Positions 12,250 through 22,739 of a stretch of DNA of 64,000 nt are shown piece by piece. The stretch's first letter is position 1, and every line of letters begins with the position of its first letter. The DNA is taken from contig JABAKD010000019.1 in the NCBI GenBank assembly GCA_012845835.1, positions 12,231,344 through 12,295,343 of the forward strand, given 5' to 3'. The notes beneath the pieces were generated by a model that did not search any database, was not told where the DNA came from, and saw only the letters and a list, made by a program, of their open reading frames with translations. Both the position numbers and the translations under genes were made by a program. Source of the DNA: Undaria pinnatifida (taxonomy: Eukaryota > Sar > Phaeophyceae > Laminariales > Alariaceae).

Positions 12250-12794
12250 CCAATACACAATTACTGCGATGGAGTAATAACATAATTTTGCAATTGCCTA
12301 GAGTACACGAACGACGCCTCGCGAGCCCCTTTTCGTCGGCAACGCTTCGGCACGCCAAAGCTATCATCAATGGCTTTTCGGTTCTCCACCGGGATGTACG
12401 CCCCGCGCGTTCCAGTTTATCCTGTAAACAAGATTGGGAGTGATTACGGCGACTGATGTCTTGCCCGGGGCGACTTCGATCACCTCTCGCTCGAAAGCTG
12501 GCTCGGGACTATCCTGCGCGCTATCCTGCGCGCTGGTTCCCTCGCTCGGTGGAGCTTGGCCCTCGTGGTTTCCGCCACCAGTAGCTTCGACCATTGCCAT
12601 GCCGCTAGTCTACCCCCTGTGTTGGGCGCGTCTGCGCGACAGGTGCCCTGGGTGTTTGTCCCAGGTGGCAGGCAGGTGTTCTGGGTGTGGCGAGGAGACA
12701 GAGCTACACATTATTGTGTGTTTTTCGACCATTTTACCCCAGCGACGTCATACGTAAGTAGGCACTCATCTCATCGGTATACTGTATTTAGTAT

Positions 12795-12830
12795 GGGTTA
12801 GCGTTAGGGTTAGGGTTAGCGTTAGGGTTA
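12795..12830. repeat. interstitial telomere-like run
   Basis: Six hexamers in a row: four GGGTTA and two GCGTTA variants. TTAGGG is the expected telomere repeat in brown algae and many other eukaryotes. Its position inside unrelated sequence makes it interstitial. Confidence 0.85.
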
Positions 12831-12974
12831 GTTCCATCAATGGTGAAAAACACAATAATGTAGGACACCCCGAGGAGACCGCATGCCTACTACTACTGCT
12901 GTGCATTGTGAATTCGTTTACTATTCTGTTCTCGCAGATGAAGTCATGAGTACGTACTTCGTATGACGTCATAT

Positions 12975-13430
12975 CTGGGGTAAGGTATTTGAGCTCATAC
13001 CTATACCCGCGGGTATATCGTCGACGGGTATGCCTATAACCGGGTAGGTATTGGGGCGACGTACCTACCGTACCCAAAACTTATGTAAGGTATCGAGGTC
13101 CGTACCTAACATACCTTACACTTTGTATCGGGGTTCGACCTAAAACTTGGGTAAGGTATTGAGGTCGTCCCCAGGCTCGTACCAAACCCCGGGTATTTCG
13201 TCGACCGGTACACCTACGAGTATACCCGGGGAAGTATTTGAGCGGCGTACCTATCGTACCAAAAACTTGGGCAAGGTATCGGGTCCGTACCTAACGTACC
13301 TAACACTTAAGTAAGGTATTGAGGCACGCACCTAACGTACCTAAGCGTCGGGTACGGGTACGTTGGGTATTTTACCTTGGTACACTTTCAGTGCGTACTT
13401 CACCTAACATACCCGAACCCTAAGTAAAAA
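12975..13430. repeat. GTACCT/AGGTA array, second block
   Basis: It has the same words as the first block, including GGTATTTCGTCGACCGG and AAAACTTGGGCAAGGTATCG, in the same orientation. The two blocks flank 1.3 kb of other sequence and probably formed one array before later insertions (inference). Confidence 0.85.
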
Positions 13431-13936
13431 GAAGTCTGGTTTACAAGAAGTAGAGTATATACGGTCTTAACATCGAAAACGTCAGCTGTGAGTACGACCG
13501 ATTGAATGGTTGCAAGCTGCGTGGTACGTCTACAAGTTTAGTCTAGTCTACAAGTACAGCAGTATAGATATAATTACATTTGTCCTCGAATTTTTTTTAA
13601 ACCTTATTCACTTGGTTAATGGGACCTGCTTCGCTCTCAGCGCTCCCCCTTGGAACACGCCTGCCTAAACCCCCCTCTCGGAGAACCTTCCCGGCATTCT
13701 TCGCGTTCCTTACTTTCTTCGCTTTCTTCGTTTCCTTTTTTCCCGTTTCTCTCTTTATTTTTTTCATTCCGTAACTTTATCCAACGTATGATCTACGACT
13801 TTAGGGTGTTTATTTTCGTTTTTACCAACGCATGATCTACGACTCTACGACGCATCTACGGCGCAAAGTCGTGAGATGTTGAAGTTGACTGCCGGCTTTT
13901 TAGTGTTCTACAAGTAGGCACCTACTTTCAGCTCCC

Positions 13937-15691
13937 TACGCTGGCCACCTGTCGCCGTGGCGCTTCCCCACCACTTTACAACTCGGAGAGCGAGAAGCAT
14001 GTCGTCTTCAAGCATCTATCGTAGCTCTCCTGCTGAAAAGCCGAAGCCCACCAACCAAAGCCAAGGAGGGGGAGGTGGTGGAGGCTCTGCCGGTGGCGGT
14101 GGTACTGCTGCACTGCTGTTCTCCTGTATGTAGTAAAAGTTTGGTCGGTGGGTGGGTGGAGGGTGCACTGCGTCGTCCGTGGTGGGTGGGTGGGCCGTTC
14201 TGTACGTGGGAAAGCCGAAGCCCACCAACCAAAGCCAAGGAGGGGGAGGTGGTGGAGGCTCTGCCGTTGGCGGTGGTACTGCTGCACTGCTATTCTCCTG
14301 TATGTAGTAAAAGTTTGGTCGGTGGGTGGGTGGAGGGTGCACTGCGTCGTCCGTGGTGGGTGGGTGGGCCGTTCTGTACGTGGGAGTCTTTTTTTCTGTT
14401 TCCTGTTTCATAAGAACCAACCAACTAACTGCGCCCCGCGTGCCAGGTGTATATTTTGTTCGACGAATTCTATTTATACGTCCCACGCCCATAAATAAAC
14501 GCCAGTAAGCTAGCAGCTGGTTACGCTGGCCACCTGTCGCCGTGGCGCTTCCCCACCACTTTACAACTCGGAGAGCGAGAAGCATGTCGTCTTCAAGCAT
14601 CTATCGTAGCTCTCCTGCTGAAAAGCCGAAGCCCACCAACCAAAGCCAAGGAGGGGGAGGTGGTGGAGGCTCTGCCGGTGGCGGTGGTACTGCTGCACTG
14701 CTGTTCTCCTGTGTGTAGTAAAAGTTTGGTCGGTGGGTGGGTGGAGGGTGCACTGCGTCGTTCGTGGTGAGTGGGTGGGCCGTTCTGTACGTGGGAAAGC
14801 CGAAGCCCACCAACCAAAGCCAAGGAGGGGGAGGTGGTGGAGGCTCTGCCGGTGGCGGTGGTACTGCTGCACTGCTATTCTCCTGTATGTAGTAAAAGTT
14901 TGGTCGGTGGGTGGGTGGAGGGTGCACTGCGTCGTCCGTGGTGGGTGGGTGGGCCGTTCTGTACGTGGGAGTCTTTTTTTCTGTTTCCTGTTTCATAAGA
15001 ACCAACCAACTAACTGCGCCCCGCGTACCAGGTGTATATTTTGTTCGACGAATTCTATTTATACCTCCCACGCCCATAAATAAACGCCAGTAAGCTAGCA
15101 GCTGGTTACGCTGGCCACCTGTCGCCGTGGCGCTTCCCCACCACTTTACAACTCGGAGAGCGAGAAGCATGTCGTCTTCAAGCATCTATCGTAGCTCTCC
15201 TGCTGAAAAGCTGAAGCCCACCAACCAAAGCCAAGGAGGGGGAGGTGGTGGAGGCTCTGCCGGTGGCGGTGGTACTGCTGCACTGCTGTTCTCCTGTATG
15301 TAGTAAAAGTTTGGTCGGTGGGTGGGTGGAGGGTGCACTGCGTCGTCCGTGGTGGGTGGGTAGGCCGTTCTGTACGTGGGAAAGCCGAAGCCCACCAACC
15401 AAAGCCAAGGAGGGGGAGGTGGTGGAGGCTCTGCCGGTGGCGGTGGTACTGCTGCACTGCTATTCTCCTGTATGTAGTAAAAGTTTGGTCGGTGGGTGGG
15501 TGGAGGGTGCACTGCGTCGTCCGTGGTGGGTGGGTGGGCCGTTCTGTACGTGGGAGTCTTTTTTTCTGTTTCCTGTTTCATAAGAACCAACCAACTAACT
15601 GCGCCCCGCGTACCAGATGTTGTATATTTTGTTCGACGAATTCTATTTATACGTCCCACGCCCATAAATAAACGCCAGTAAGCTAGCAGCT
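13937..15691. repeat. three tandem copies of a 585-bp satellite-like unit
   Basis: Units start at 13937, 14522 and 15107 with TACGCTGGCCACCTGTCGCC and differ at few positions. Each unit contains an internal duplication of about 175 bp, from AAAGCCGAAGCCCACCAACC to GTTCTGTACGTGGGA. The period is divisible by three, so equivalent 194-codon minus-strand frames appear in each unit. They are Pro/His-rich, end at the same stop and probably are by-products. The high identity indicates recent amplification or gene conversion. Confidence 0.95.
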
Positions 15692-17605
15692 GGTTATTTT
15701 TAGGCGCCCCAAGTACAATCTTCATGGCAAGTTGTAGAGTCACGTGCTTGTCCAATGTACACTGGGTAGTCGGGTTCGTTTTCCATATACTGCAAGTAGT
15801 GGTGTACAACCACAATGCCATCTTGCGTTCGTATTTGGTGCTCTACCACAAGCAGCTGGTGGTGATGATGCGCTATCATACACCCGTTCTGAATAATAAA
15901 TGTCTTTTTTTGTTGTATTCGCCCGCACTGCCAATCTGAACGTGACATCGCCAGCAAGCTCGCAACACAGCACAGAGTAAACAGCTCTGCCCATAGAGCT
16001 CTTGGCATTATCAAGTCGCGGGCTTCATGAAACCATGCACCTTCTATTCCTGTCTCTTTCACATTTGTTGTGTTGTATTCCTGGCGCGAGCGTAGCGGGC
16101 GGCGTCTGCCGCCCGCGGAGCAGAGCCCTTGTACCAGGTACTGTACCAGGTACTGTACATGGTATATTCTGGTCTAATCTAATAATAGTACCAACAAGCA
16201 CCACAATGTACATGAATATAAGGACCTGTATTATATTTAAATTAATATAAGCATGGCCCTTAAAGTTAAGGACGTAAACTGCTTCAAGTACCATGTAACA
16301 CGACGCACCTCCAGCTTGACGTCCGCCCTGTTCCTCACGACCATTTGCTGCATCGCGCTGTCCCACACCACCACCTGGTCCTCATTAACAACACCGAGCC
16401 TGCCTTGGGTCGGCGCTTGCTCCGATGAAGGAGTAGCAGCAGCAGCAGCGGGCCGGGACGAGGACGGGATACTCAAGTCTCGAGAAGAGGGCATGGGGGT
16501 GTTAATAGCAGTGGCGGGTTGTGACTCCATAGTGAGGTGGTGCGGATGTAAGCGAGCGCTATCCGTAGAACCACAGAAAACAGCAGCAGCAGCAGCAAGA
16601 GCGGCAGCAGCAGCAGCAGCAAGTGGGGGTGCAGAGATGGCTATGCACTACCAAAGGCACCGGGCGTGAACTGCTTTTGAGGAGACGCTGGGAGACGAAG
16701 CTTTTTTCAGAGATAAATTTCCTGCAAATTTCTTGCGGTCAGCCCAAAGCACCACCTCGCCGGTGAGACAGGTGGCGCAACGAATCTCTGTGACACTCGC
16801 TGACTGCCAGGCGATCATGTCTGCTAGTAGAGGGGCGCGCGCCTCTATGGCGAGCAGCGCAAGGACAGAAAGTCTGCGATGCTTCGGTCGAATTTGAATT
16901 CGACGCCATGACCGACGACCCTGCGAACACCATCGACCAGCTTTTGCTGCTCACTCTGGCGCTCGCGCGAGGCACGCCGGCACCCGTGAATGTCTCTGGC
17001 ACCCCTCAACTGCCGGCCTCAGCGTCGCAACCCAAGGTGCTGCTGTCATGGTGTGTCGCTGTAGTACGCGCGGTTGCGGCCAAAAATCGCTATTCTAAAC
17101 TCTAGAACTGACACTTGATACCATGATACGCATTTAAAGTCTTGTATGATGCACAATCAGCGCTAAAGCGCATTTATTTACGTGTAACGGCGAAGCATGC
17201 GGGCTGATAGCGCAGGCGAGCCTCGGCGACAGCGTGCATTGCCTACACCGACGCCGCCCGTGTGTTTGACATGGCGAGTGGAGCTGTCTTCATTCATGCC
17301 TTTCTCCATCGTCGTCGTCTCCGTTAGGTAGGTATTTAAAAATAGCTCTATTAATAATAGTACTGCTGTTGCAAGAAACGGACAACGACCAGTAAATAAC
17401 GGACCAGACTATTGTGCTGTTCGCTGCCAGTGCGCTGCTGGTAGCGTAGGCGAGCTTTTGGCGACAGCCTGCATTGCCTACACCGACGCGGTCTGTGTGG
17501 TTTATTAGACTAGGGGAGCGCGTCTTCAGTCGTACCTTGTTACCGCATCGCCGTCGTCTCCGTTAGGCAGGTAGCTGTGTGTACTGCTGCCACAAGAAAC
17601 CAGCA
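15692..17605. other. no confirmed gene; simple repeats
   Basis: This stretch holds a GTACCAGGTACTGTACC palindromic run near 16132-16165 and (AGC)n runs at 16435-16450 and 16575-16622. Two opposing frames near 16237-16669 are driven largely by the AGC repeats. The pair 17200-17330 and 17440-17580 shares a diverged GGCGAGC...GACAGC...GCCTACACCGACGC segment, repeated again near 17845-17960. Confidence 0.45.
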
Positions 17606-17606
17606 A

Positions 17607-17711
17607 CTGAGTTAAATCGACACACGACGCGTATGAAAATACGTGGAAGTGTGGTGAGCTAAAGCTTTATTTTTCCCCATCCGCCGGAGGATGAAAAAAA
17701 AAAAAAAAAAA
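17607..17711 (+). repeat. retroposon family R, longest uninterrupted copy
   Basis: It runs from ACTGAGTTAAATCGACACAC and GACGCGTATGAAAATACGTG through GTGAGCTAAAGCTTTATTTT to CATCCGCCGGAGGATG and a pure A-tail of about 18 bp. It is the empty-site paralogue of the R copy split by the pogo-like element at 18675-20631. Confidence 0.85.
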
Positions 17712-18044
17712 AACAGAATCTCACCTACAACGACCAGTATAAATTACCACACTGACACTCACGGCTGTTCGTTCGTGCGTGCTACGAATGCGCTGCTGAA
17801 CTACAGTAGTAGTAGTAGTACTGCTGAAGTTGCGTACGCGGTAGGCGAGCTTTTGGCGACAGCTTGCGTTGCCTACTATGATGCTGTCCACGTGGTTGAC
17901 ACGGGGAGTGCGTCTGTCTATTCAGTTATGCCTTACAGCATCGTCGTCGTCTCGGTTGGGCAGGTAGCTGTGTGCTGATGCCGCAAGAAACGGAGCTGCG
18001 ACAAAAAACCAGAATCTCAGCCATACGACGACCAGTATAGACTA

Positions 18045-18560
18045 AATGGCCAGACAGCTGTTCGCCATGGGTGCCCACGGGTACCCACGGGAACCGGCGG
18101 GCTGCTTCCGGATGTTGCTTGCAATCCCGCGGGTTCCCACGGGCACTCGTGGGTTCCCGAAAAATATTCCCGCGGTATCCCGCAGAAGTTCCCGCTACGG
18201 GGCCTTCCTGTGTGAAGTCCCGTGGTAGTTCCGCGGGAGTTCCGCAAAACGATATCTCATATGGGACTCCGCACACGGGTGCCCGCGGGAGTTCCTATTG
18301 GCGTGGAAACTCGCGGGCACTCACGGGCACTTGCGAACACGTTCGCTCGGCGGGACCCCGTCAAAACTCGACAAACCCCTCGAAAGCGCAGGCGAAACCA
18401 CTTGAGGGCGCTCGAGCGTGTTTTCGCGGGAGCTCGCGGGGGCGCTCGCGTGATCTCGGGGGTGCTCGTGGGAAACCGCGCGGGCGATCTCGAACAATCG
18501 CGGAAGCACTCTCGAGGACACCCGAACCGGCACTCGCAGAATCTCGCGCTGGCGCCCGGT
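18045..18560. repeat. degenerate CACGGG/GCGGG word array
   Basis: Words such as CCCACGGG, CGCGGG, CTCGCGGG and CACTCGCGGGCAC are strung together with variable spacing on both strands. Long open frames on both strands (for example 18071-18643) follow from the absence of A/T-rich stops and carry no recognisable domain. Confidence 0.8.
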
Positions 18561-18636
18561 GTGACTTGGTGAGGCACATACATCGATCAAAGGTTGAGGT
18601 ATTAAGGGTGCGCCAGCTAGCGTTGGGCTGCGAAAG

Positions 18637-18674
18637 CAACTGAGTTAAATCGACACACGACGCGTATGAAAATA
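18637..18674 (+). repeat. retroposon R, 5' half, left of the pogo-like insertion
   Basis: CAACTGAGTTAAATCGACAC and ACGACGCGTATGAAAATA are identical to 17607-17641 and break at the TA target site. The 3' half resumes at 20632. Confidence 0.9.
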
Positions 18675-18775
18675 CAGTCGACCCCGCTTTAAGGAAACCA
18701 AAATTAAGGAAACTCCTCGGGTAAAGGAAACATTTTTTCGCCGAAAAACAATACCCCGCAGAATGTAATATATTG

Positions 18776-19095
18776 TAAAAAATGAAAATACACTCCAGCT
18801 GTGAGATCGAAGATTAAGATTTCGTCGAAACTCATCTTTGCAAGCTGTGTGTGATACTCCGATCGCGCGCATTACGAGTTGTGTGTCCTCTTTAAGGATA
18901 TAGGTCGGCGACTCCCCTTACAACTACAGTGTAGCTATCAGGGTCAACAGGATGATTTTAGTCAGTCTGTGCGCGGAAACTATAAAACCCGTTTCTGAGG
19001 GGGACAAAATCTGACAGCTGTGAAGGGAAATGTATCCTTTTGTCAAGTGAATCTTGTAAGTCGAATAACCGGTGAGGGGGGTGGGGCGGAGTTTT
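18776..19095 (+). repeat. dispersed repeat T, long copy
   Basis: It begins AAAAATGAAAATACACTCCA and continues through GTGTGATACTCCGATCGCGC, AAGGATATAGGTCGGCGACT and CTGTGCGCGGAAACTATAAA to ATAACCGGTGAGGGG. Equivalent long copies are 56580-56940 (minus) and 59610-59920 (plus). Short copies lack the second half. Confidence 0.8.
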
Positions 19096-19137
19096 GAAGG
19101 ACGTGGGGGCCTGGTTTTGATCAAAAGCGAGCGGGTT

Positions 19138-19910
19138 TGGAGGGGGGGGGGGGGGGGGGAAAGGGGGCAATTTGTGCATGTAAGCTATAAATCCTTTCGA
19201 GGGGATAAATCTGACGGTTTTGGCACCAGTATATTATTGGGGGCGGGGGGGGGGGTTGGGGCGGGGGGGGGGGGGGGGGGGCGTGTGGGGCAGCTCAATA
19301 TGTGCCTGGAAACTATACATTATTTTGAGGGGATAAATGTGACGGTTTTGGAAATAATATATCAGTTTATCATGTATATCCTGGGGTAAGTCGTACAATC
19401 AGTGAGTGAAGAGAGGGTGGAGTGTTCGAGGGGGTGGGGTTGGGATGGGTTGGGGGGGAGGTGGGGGGTGTGGGGGTGGGGGGGGGGCGGGGGGGGGTTG
19501 GGGGGGGGGGAGTAAGGGCTTTAGGTGAGGGGTTTGTTATACGTGTGGTGCTAGGTCTAGGCGATGGTGCGGGTGATGGGGAAGAAGGGGGCGTTCGAGG
19601 CGGGGGGGGGGGGGGGGGAAACAGCGGCATGAATGGCTCTCGAAAGGTAATGAGGTGATATCCTGTGCGTGAAGTGTTTATTAATGTGGCGGATTTCGAT
19701 ATTTGGTGGGGCGTTTGAGTAAGGGAGAGCAAGAGGGGGGGGGGGGAATTTTTCAGGAGGTTTAGGTCACAAATAATTTTCAAATACACTTCGGCTGTGA
19801 GATCAAAGATATGTAGCAGCTTGTTATACGCGTGGTGCTAGGTCTAGGCGATCGTGCAGGTGGTCGGAAAAGAGGGGGCGTTGGAGGGGCGGGGGGGGGG
19901 GGGGGGGGAG
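19138..19910. repeat. clustered long G-tracts
   Basis: G-runs of 8 to about 19 occur at 19140, 19243, 19265, 19480, 19600, 19737 and 19889 within GT-rich sequence that fits the G-quadruplex pattern many times over. The runs lie inside the pogo-like element. Assembly errors are likely in runs of this length. Confidence 0.85.
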
Positions 19911-20631
19911 AATGTAATATATATTGGGGGGTCCAGATTCTAGTCCGCGAGCCCCCCTTAAAGCACGTCTCAGCGTACCCTCTCCGCCAGCAGAGAGTAG
20001 TCTGCTGCTTCACCTGCTGTCTGCGGTATGCAAAGATTCGTTGCACTTACCGGTGCGTCCTCTGCACCTGGGTTAAAACGGTGCGGGGAACCCACGTGCA
20101 CGATCACGAACCTCGTCTCGGGTATCCACAGCACCTCCTTTCGAAAACGGTGCATTCGTTCACGCATGAAACACAAGTCAAGCGCAGGTCCAAGGAGGGG
20201 GGGGAGCTGCAGGCAACTCTTCGCGATATGTGGAGGAAGTCGTAGCGTTGAGTGTTCGCGGTTTGTTGGCCATACGCCGTATTGTGTGCTTGTGTCAAAT
20301 GGCGCTCCAGTAGAGAGTAACGCAGGAGAGTTTCTGCGTGCGCTCCCCCAGGGGTAAACAAGAGTCACCAGGTGAATTTGAAGTGTCCATCAGGTATTTT
20401 CCGTGCTGTGCGGTGGTGTTCAGCAATAAACAATTACTTTCTCGCCGAGTCCCAGCCTCTTTTTTCATTCCAACAATGCCCTGCCCAGGGCGCACCTTTT
20501 GACGGATGTACCACCACCATTGACCCCGGGGATGGTGCGTTCTGATCCCCTGAATTTTAAGGAAACTTCCCCCCGTTAAAGAAACATTTTTTGAAGCAAA
20601 ACCATACGTTTCCTTAAAGAGGGGTCGACTG

Positions 20632-20700
20632 TACGTGGAAGTGTGGTGAGCTAAAGCTTCATTTTTCCCCACCCGCCGGAGGATAAAAAAAAAAAAAAGT
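20632..20700 (+). repeat. retroposon R, 3' half, right of the pogo-like insertion
   Basis: TACGTGGAAGTGTGGTGAGC, CTTCATTTTTCCCCACCCGC and CGGAGGAT are followed by an A-tail of about 14 bp. It completes the copy begun at 18637. Confidence 0.9.
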
Positions 20701-20816
20701 TGAGGTATTATCGATAGGCAACAAATAATCAAAATAAAACAAATACACGTAATGATAGGTACGAGGTGTTCGAAGTTTGGTTGGACAGGCTGGTTTACGT
20801 AAAAAACCTAATTTTA

Positions 20817-20905
20817 CTTTTTTTTTTTTTTTTTTTTATCCTCCGGCGGATGGGGAAAAATAAAGCTTTAGCTCACCACACTTCCGCGTATTTTCATACT
20901 GCCCG
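20817..20905 (-). repeat. retroposon family R, minus-strand copy
   Basis: A poly-T run of about 20 bp leads into ATCCTCCGGCGGATGGGGAA, AGCTTTAGCTCACCACACTT and CGCGTATTTTCATAC. With the plus-strand copy ending at 20700 it forms a tail-to-tail pair about 115 bp apart. Confidence 0.85.
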
Positions 20906-22039
20906 GCGAATGTCCATGCCTTTTTTTCGATTCAGACCGTGAAAATTTGCACGTGTCTTCTATGTGCCATTGCGAAGACCTCATACCCTGTCGTTTTTTA
21001 TTTTTTTTGTCTGATTTTTTGTCAGTTAAGATTTTTGGAAAATGTGGCCCACCTTTTTTAAGCCAAACTTTTTCGGCAAAAAAAAAAAAAACGCCGGTGA
21101 TCAGGCCTCGGGATGGGCATGTAGAACAATACATGTGCAAAAGTTCAGAGTCCATCTCTCAAACACGGGGTGGAAATTTCGATTTTTGTGCGTAAAAATG
21201 AGTAAGATACGTTATTTCCTCCAAATTACTTAGTTTTAGTGTTGGATTCAGTATTTTTGCCAGATTCTGCTTTAATAAGTTGAGCACAGGCAGGTCAGAT
21301 CTTCGACTTTTTGCGCGAAAATTTTGACAGACATGCCTTGGAGTACGTCCAACCGGTTCGTGCAAAATGTGGAGTATTTTTTTTTTCGCCTCGGCCGCTT
21401 GAAAAAAGCCTGAATATTATTGAAGAATAAGAAGGCCTGTCATTGGTCTATACGAGTTTTGCTCCTAGAGACAGCCCGAGGCCATACAAAAATAAACTAG
21501 CCATGTCACACCCTCTTTCATTGGTCATGGGGGGGTCAGTATTATACCAAATATTCGCCCTTCTGCTAGATGTTGCGAGCGGCATTCGCCGGGGAGAGAA
21601 TTTGTGTTTATTTACGTGAACCAGCCTGTAGGTATTTAGGGCTGAACTTAGGGCCACATGCTGGGTGCCGTCCGCCCGCGCGCCTAGAGGGTATGTGTGA
21701 GAGATACAACGGGATATCGGCGGTTCCGGCGGTATCCGACCTGTGGATTTGCGGGGCGCCCGCGTAACCCCAAGGCAAACCGCGAAATCCTCCGTGGAAA
21801 CCCGCATGGGCTGTCGCGAGAACCGCCGAACACCGCGGGAGCCCATGTAGGCGCTCGGGTGCGCCCGTGGTTGCCCGTGGGACTTTTCCGCGAGTGTTAT
21901 TGTCGCAAGATGCCGGAATGACGCATGCTTATCACGGACTTAGCCGTGCGTTTCCATCTGTCTCGACAGCGGAGCATCAGGCCACTTTATCGACAATCAA
22001 CTTTTCTACAAAGACATGGGGTATATCGCGATATCCAAC
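20906..22039. other. no gene; CGCGGG/GGAACC word patch
   Basis: Unique sequence without recognisable coding, except for a G/C-rich patch at 21705-21900 with GGCGGTTCCGGCGG, CCGCGAAATCC, GAACCGCCGAACACCGCGGG and GCCCGTGG words that resembles the 18-kb word array. Confidence 0.45.
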
Positions 22040-22334
22040 GACGCGTGCCATGATGGAGGCGCACCACTTTTTTTTTCCAAACACTACCCCTCACTTTAGG
22101 AGGAGGTTAAGACACGTCCTTCTCAACTCAAAAGCTCTTTTTTTTTTGGAGAAAACTAAAGCTGCTGTTATAGGATAAAACCCCCCAATGTCCTAGGTAT
22201 AATACGAGAATCATCATGCAGAAAAATGGCCTATTATTTTTTTTTTTTCCGACGGTTTTGGGTTAAGGAGAGGCCCGTCAGCCAGAAGAAATTTCAGACG
22301 AAAAGTGCTACCTCTATCGCACGTAGCACGCTTC
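22040..22334. mobile_element. MITE-1 copy, nearly full length
   Basis: It starts GACGCGTGCCATGATGGAGG and ends CCTCTATCGCACGTAGCACG. Interior landmarks appear in reverse orientation relative to the 6121 copy: AGGAGGTTAAGACACG first, CCGACGGTTTTGGGTTAAGG later. A clear 4-bp flanking duplication is not visible here (CAAC versus ATAC). Confidence 0.8.
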
Positions 22335-22549
22335 ATACCTGGTATGTGGATATTGACATCCATAATGCTTATAGCGGGCGCTCGGGAAAAAACCAAATAG
22401 TGCGGGATAGTGATTTTTAGAGGTGACAACATGTACAGGCAGCAAACAGTACACCGCACTGATTCTATTGGCAGCAGACAAAAACCAAGGATTAACGTGG
22501 TAACAAGCATTCACGACGGGACATGGTGGGAACAAAAAACAGAGGTTTT

Positions 22550-22725
22550 CACAGGTCGCGTCAAACCTCGCGGGTCGGGTCGGGTGGGGTCTATAGCCCC
22601 CTGACCTGACCCGGCCCGTGATGTTTGAAAATCTCACGACCCGACCTGACCTGACCCGTGATTTTCTAAACCTCTTGACCCGATCCCACCCGACCGGCTA
22701 GATTCCGAAAAACCCGTGAGATACA
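22550..22725. repeat. third GACCC array
   Basis: GGGTCGGGTCGGG and then CTGACCTGACCCGGCCCGTG, with TTTGAAAATCTC and TTTTCTAAACCTC spacers. It has the same architecture as the 5.4- and 7.0-kb arrays, including the inversion near its left side. Confidence 0.85.
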
Positions 22726-22739
22726 GCTGCTTGCTTGCC

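Larger units (their letters stand above)
18675..20631. mobile_element. pogo/Tigger-like DNA transposon, non-autonomous
   Basis: The left end is CAGTCGACCCCGCTTTAAGG and the right end is its inverted partner with one mismatch in 24 bp. A TA dinucleotide flanks each side (18673-18674 and 20632-20633). CAGT...ACTG ends and a TA duplication are typical of the Tc1/mariner-pogo group. Subterminal AAGGAAAC and GGAAACATTTTTT motifs repeat inside both ends. The interior carries repeat T (18776-19090), long G-tracts and unrecognised sequence, with no transposase frame. Joining the flanks restores an intact copy of retroposon R. Confidence 0.85.

Noticed and set aside
12367..12600. Minus-strand frame (MAMVEATGGGNHEGQ...) as a gene.
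   Set aside because: Low-complexity Glu/Ser-rich peptide without splice partners or a domain. It could be a retroelement linker but I cannot support that.
14016..15821. Long Pro/His-rich minus-strand frames in the 585-bp repeats as repeat-protein genes.
   Set aside because: They follow from the repeat composition, stop at the same place in each unit, and overlapping plus-strand frames are equally open.
16237..16669. Opposing open frames with Ala/Ser-rich segments.
   Set aside because: Both depend on AGC triplet runs. Neither connects to other exons or to a family I recognise.
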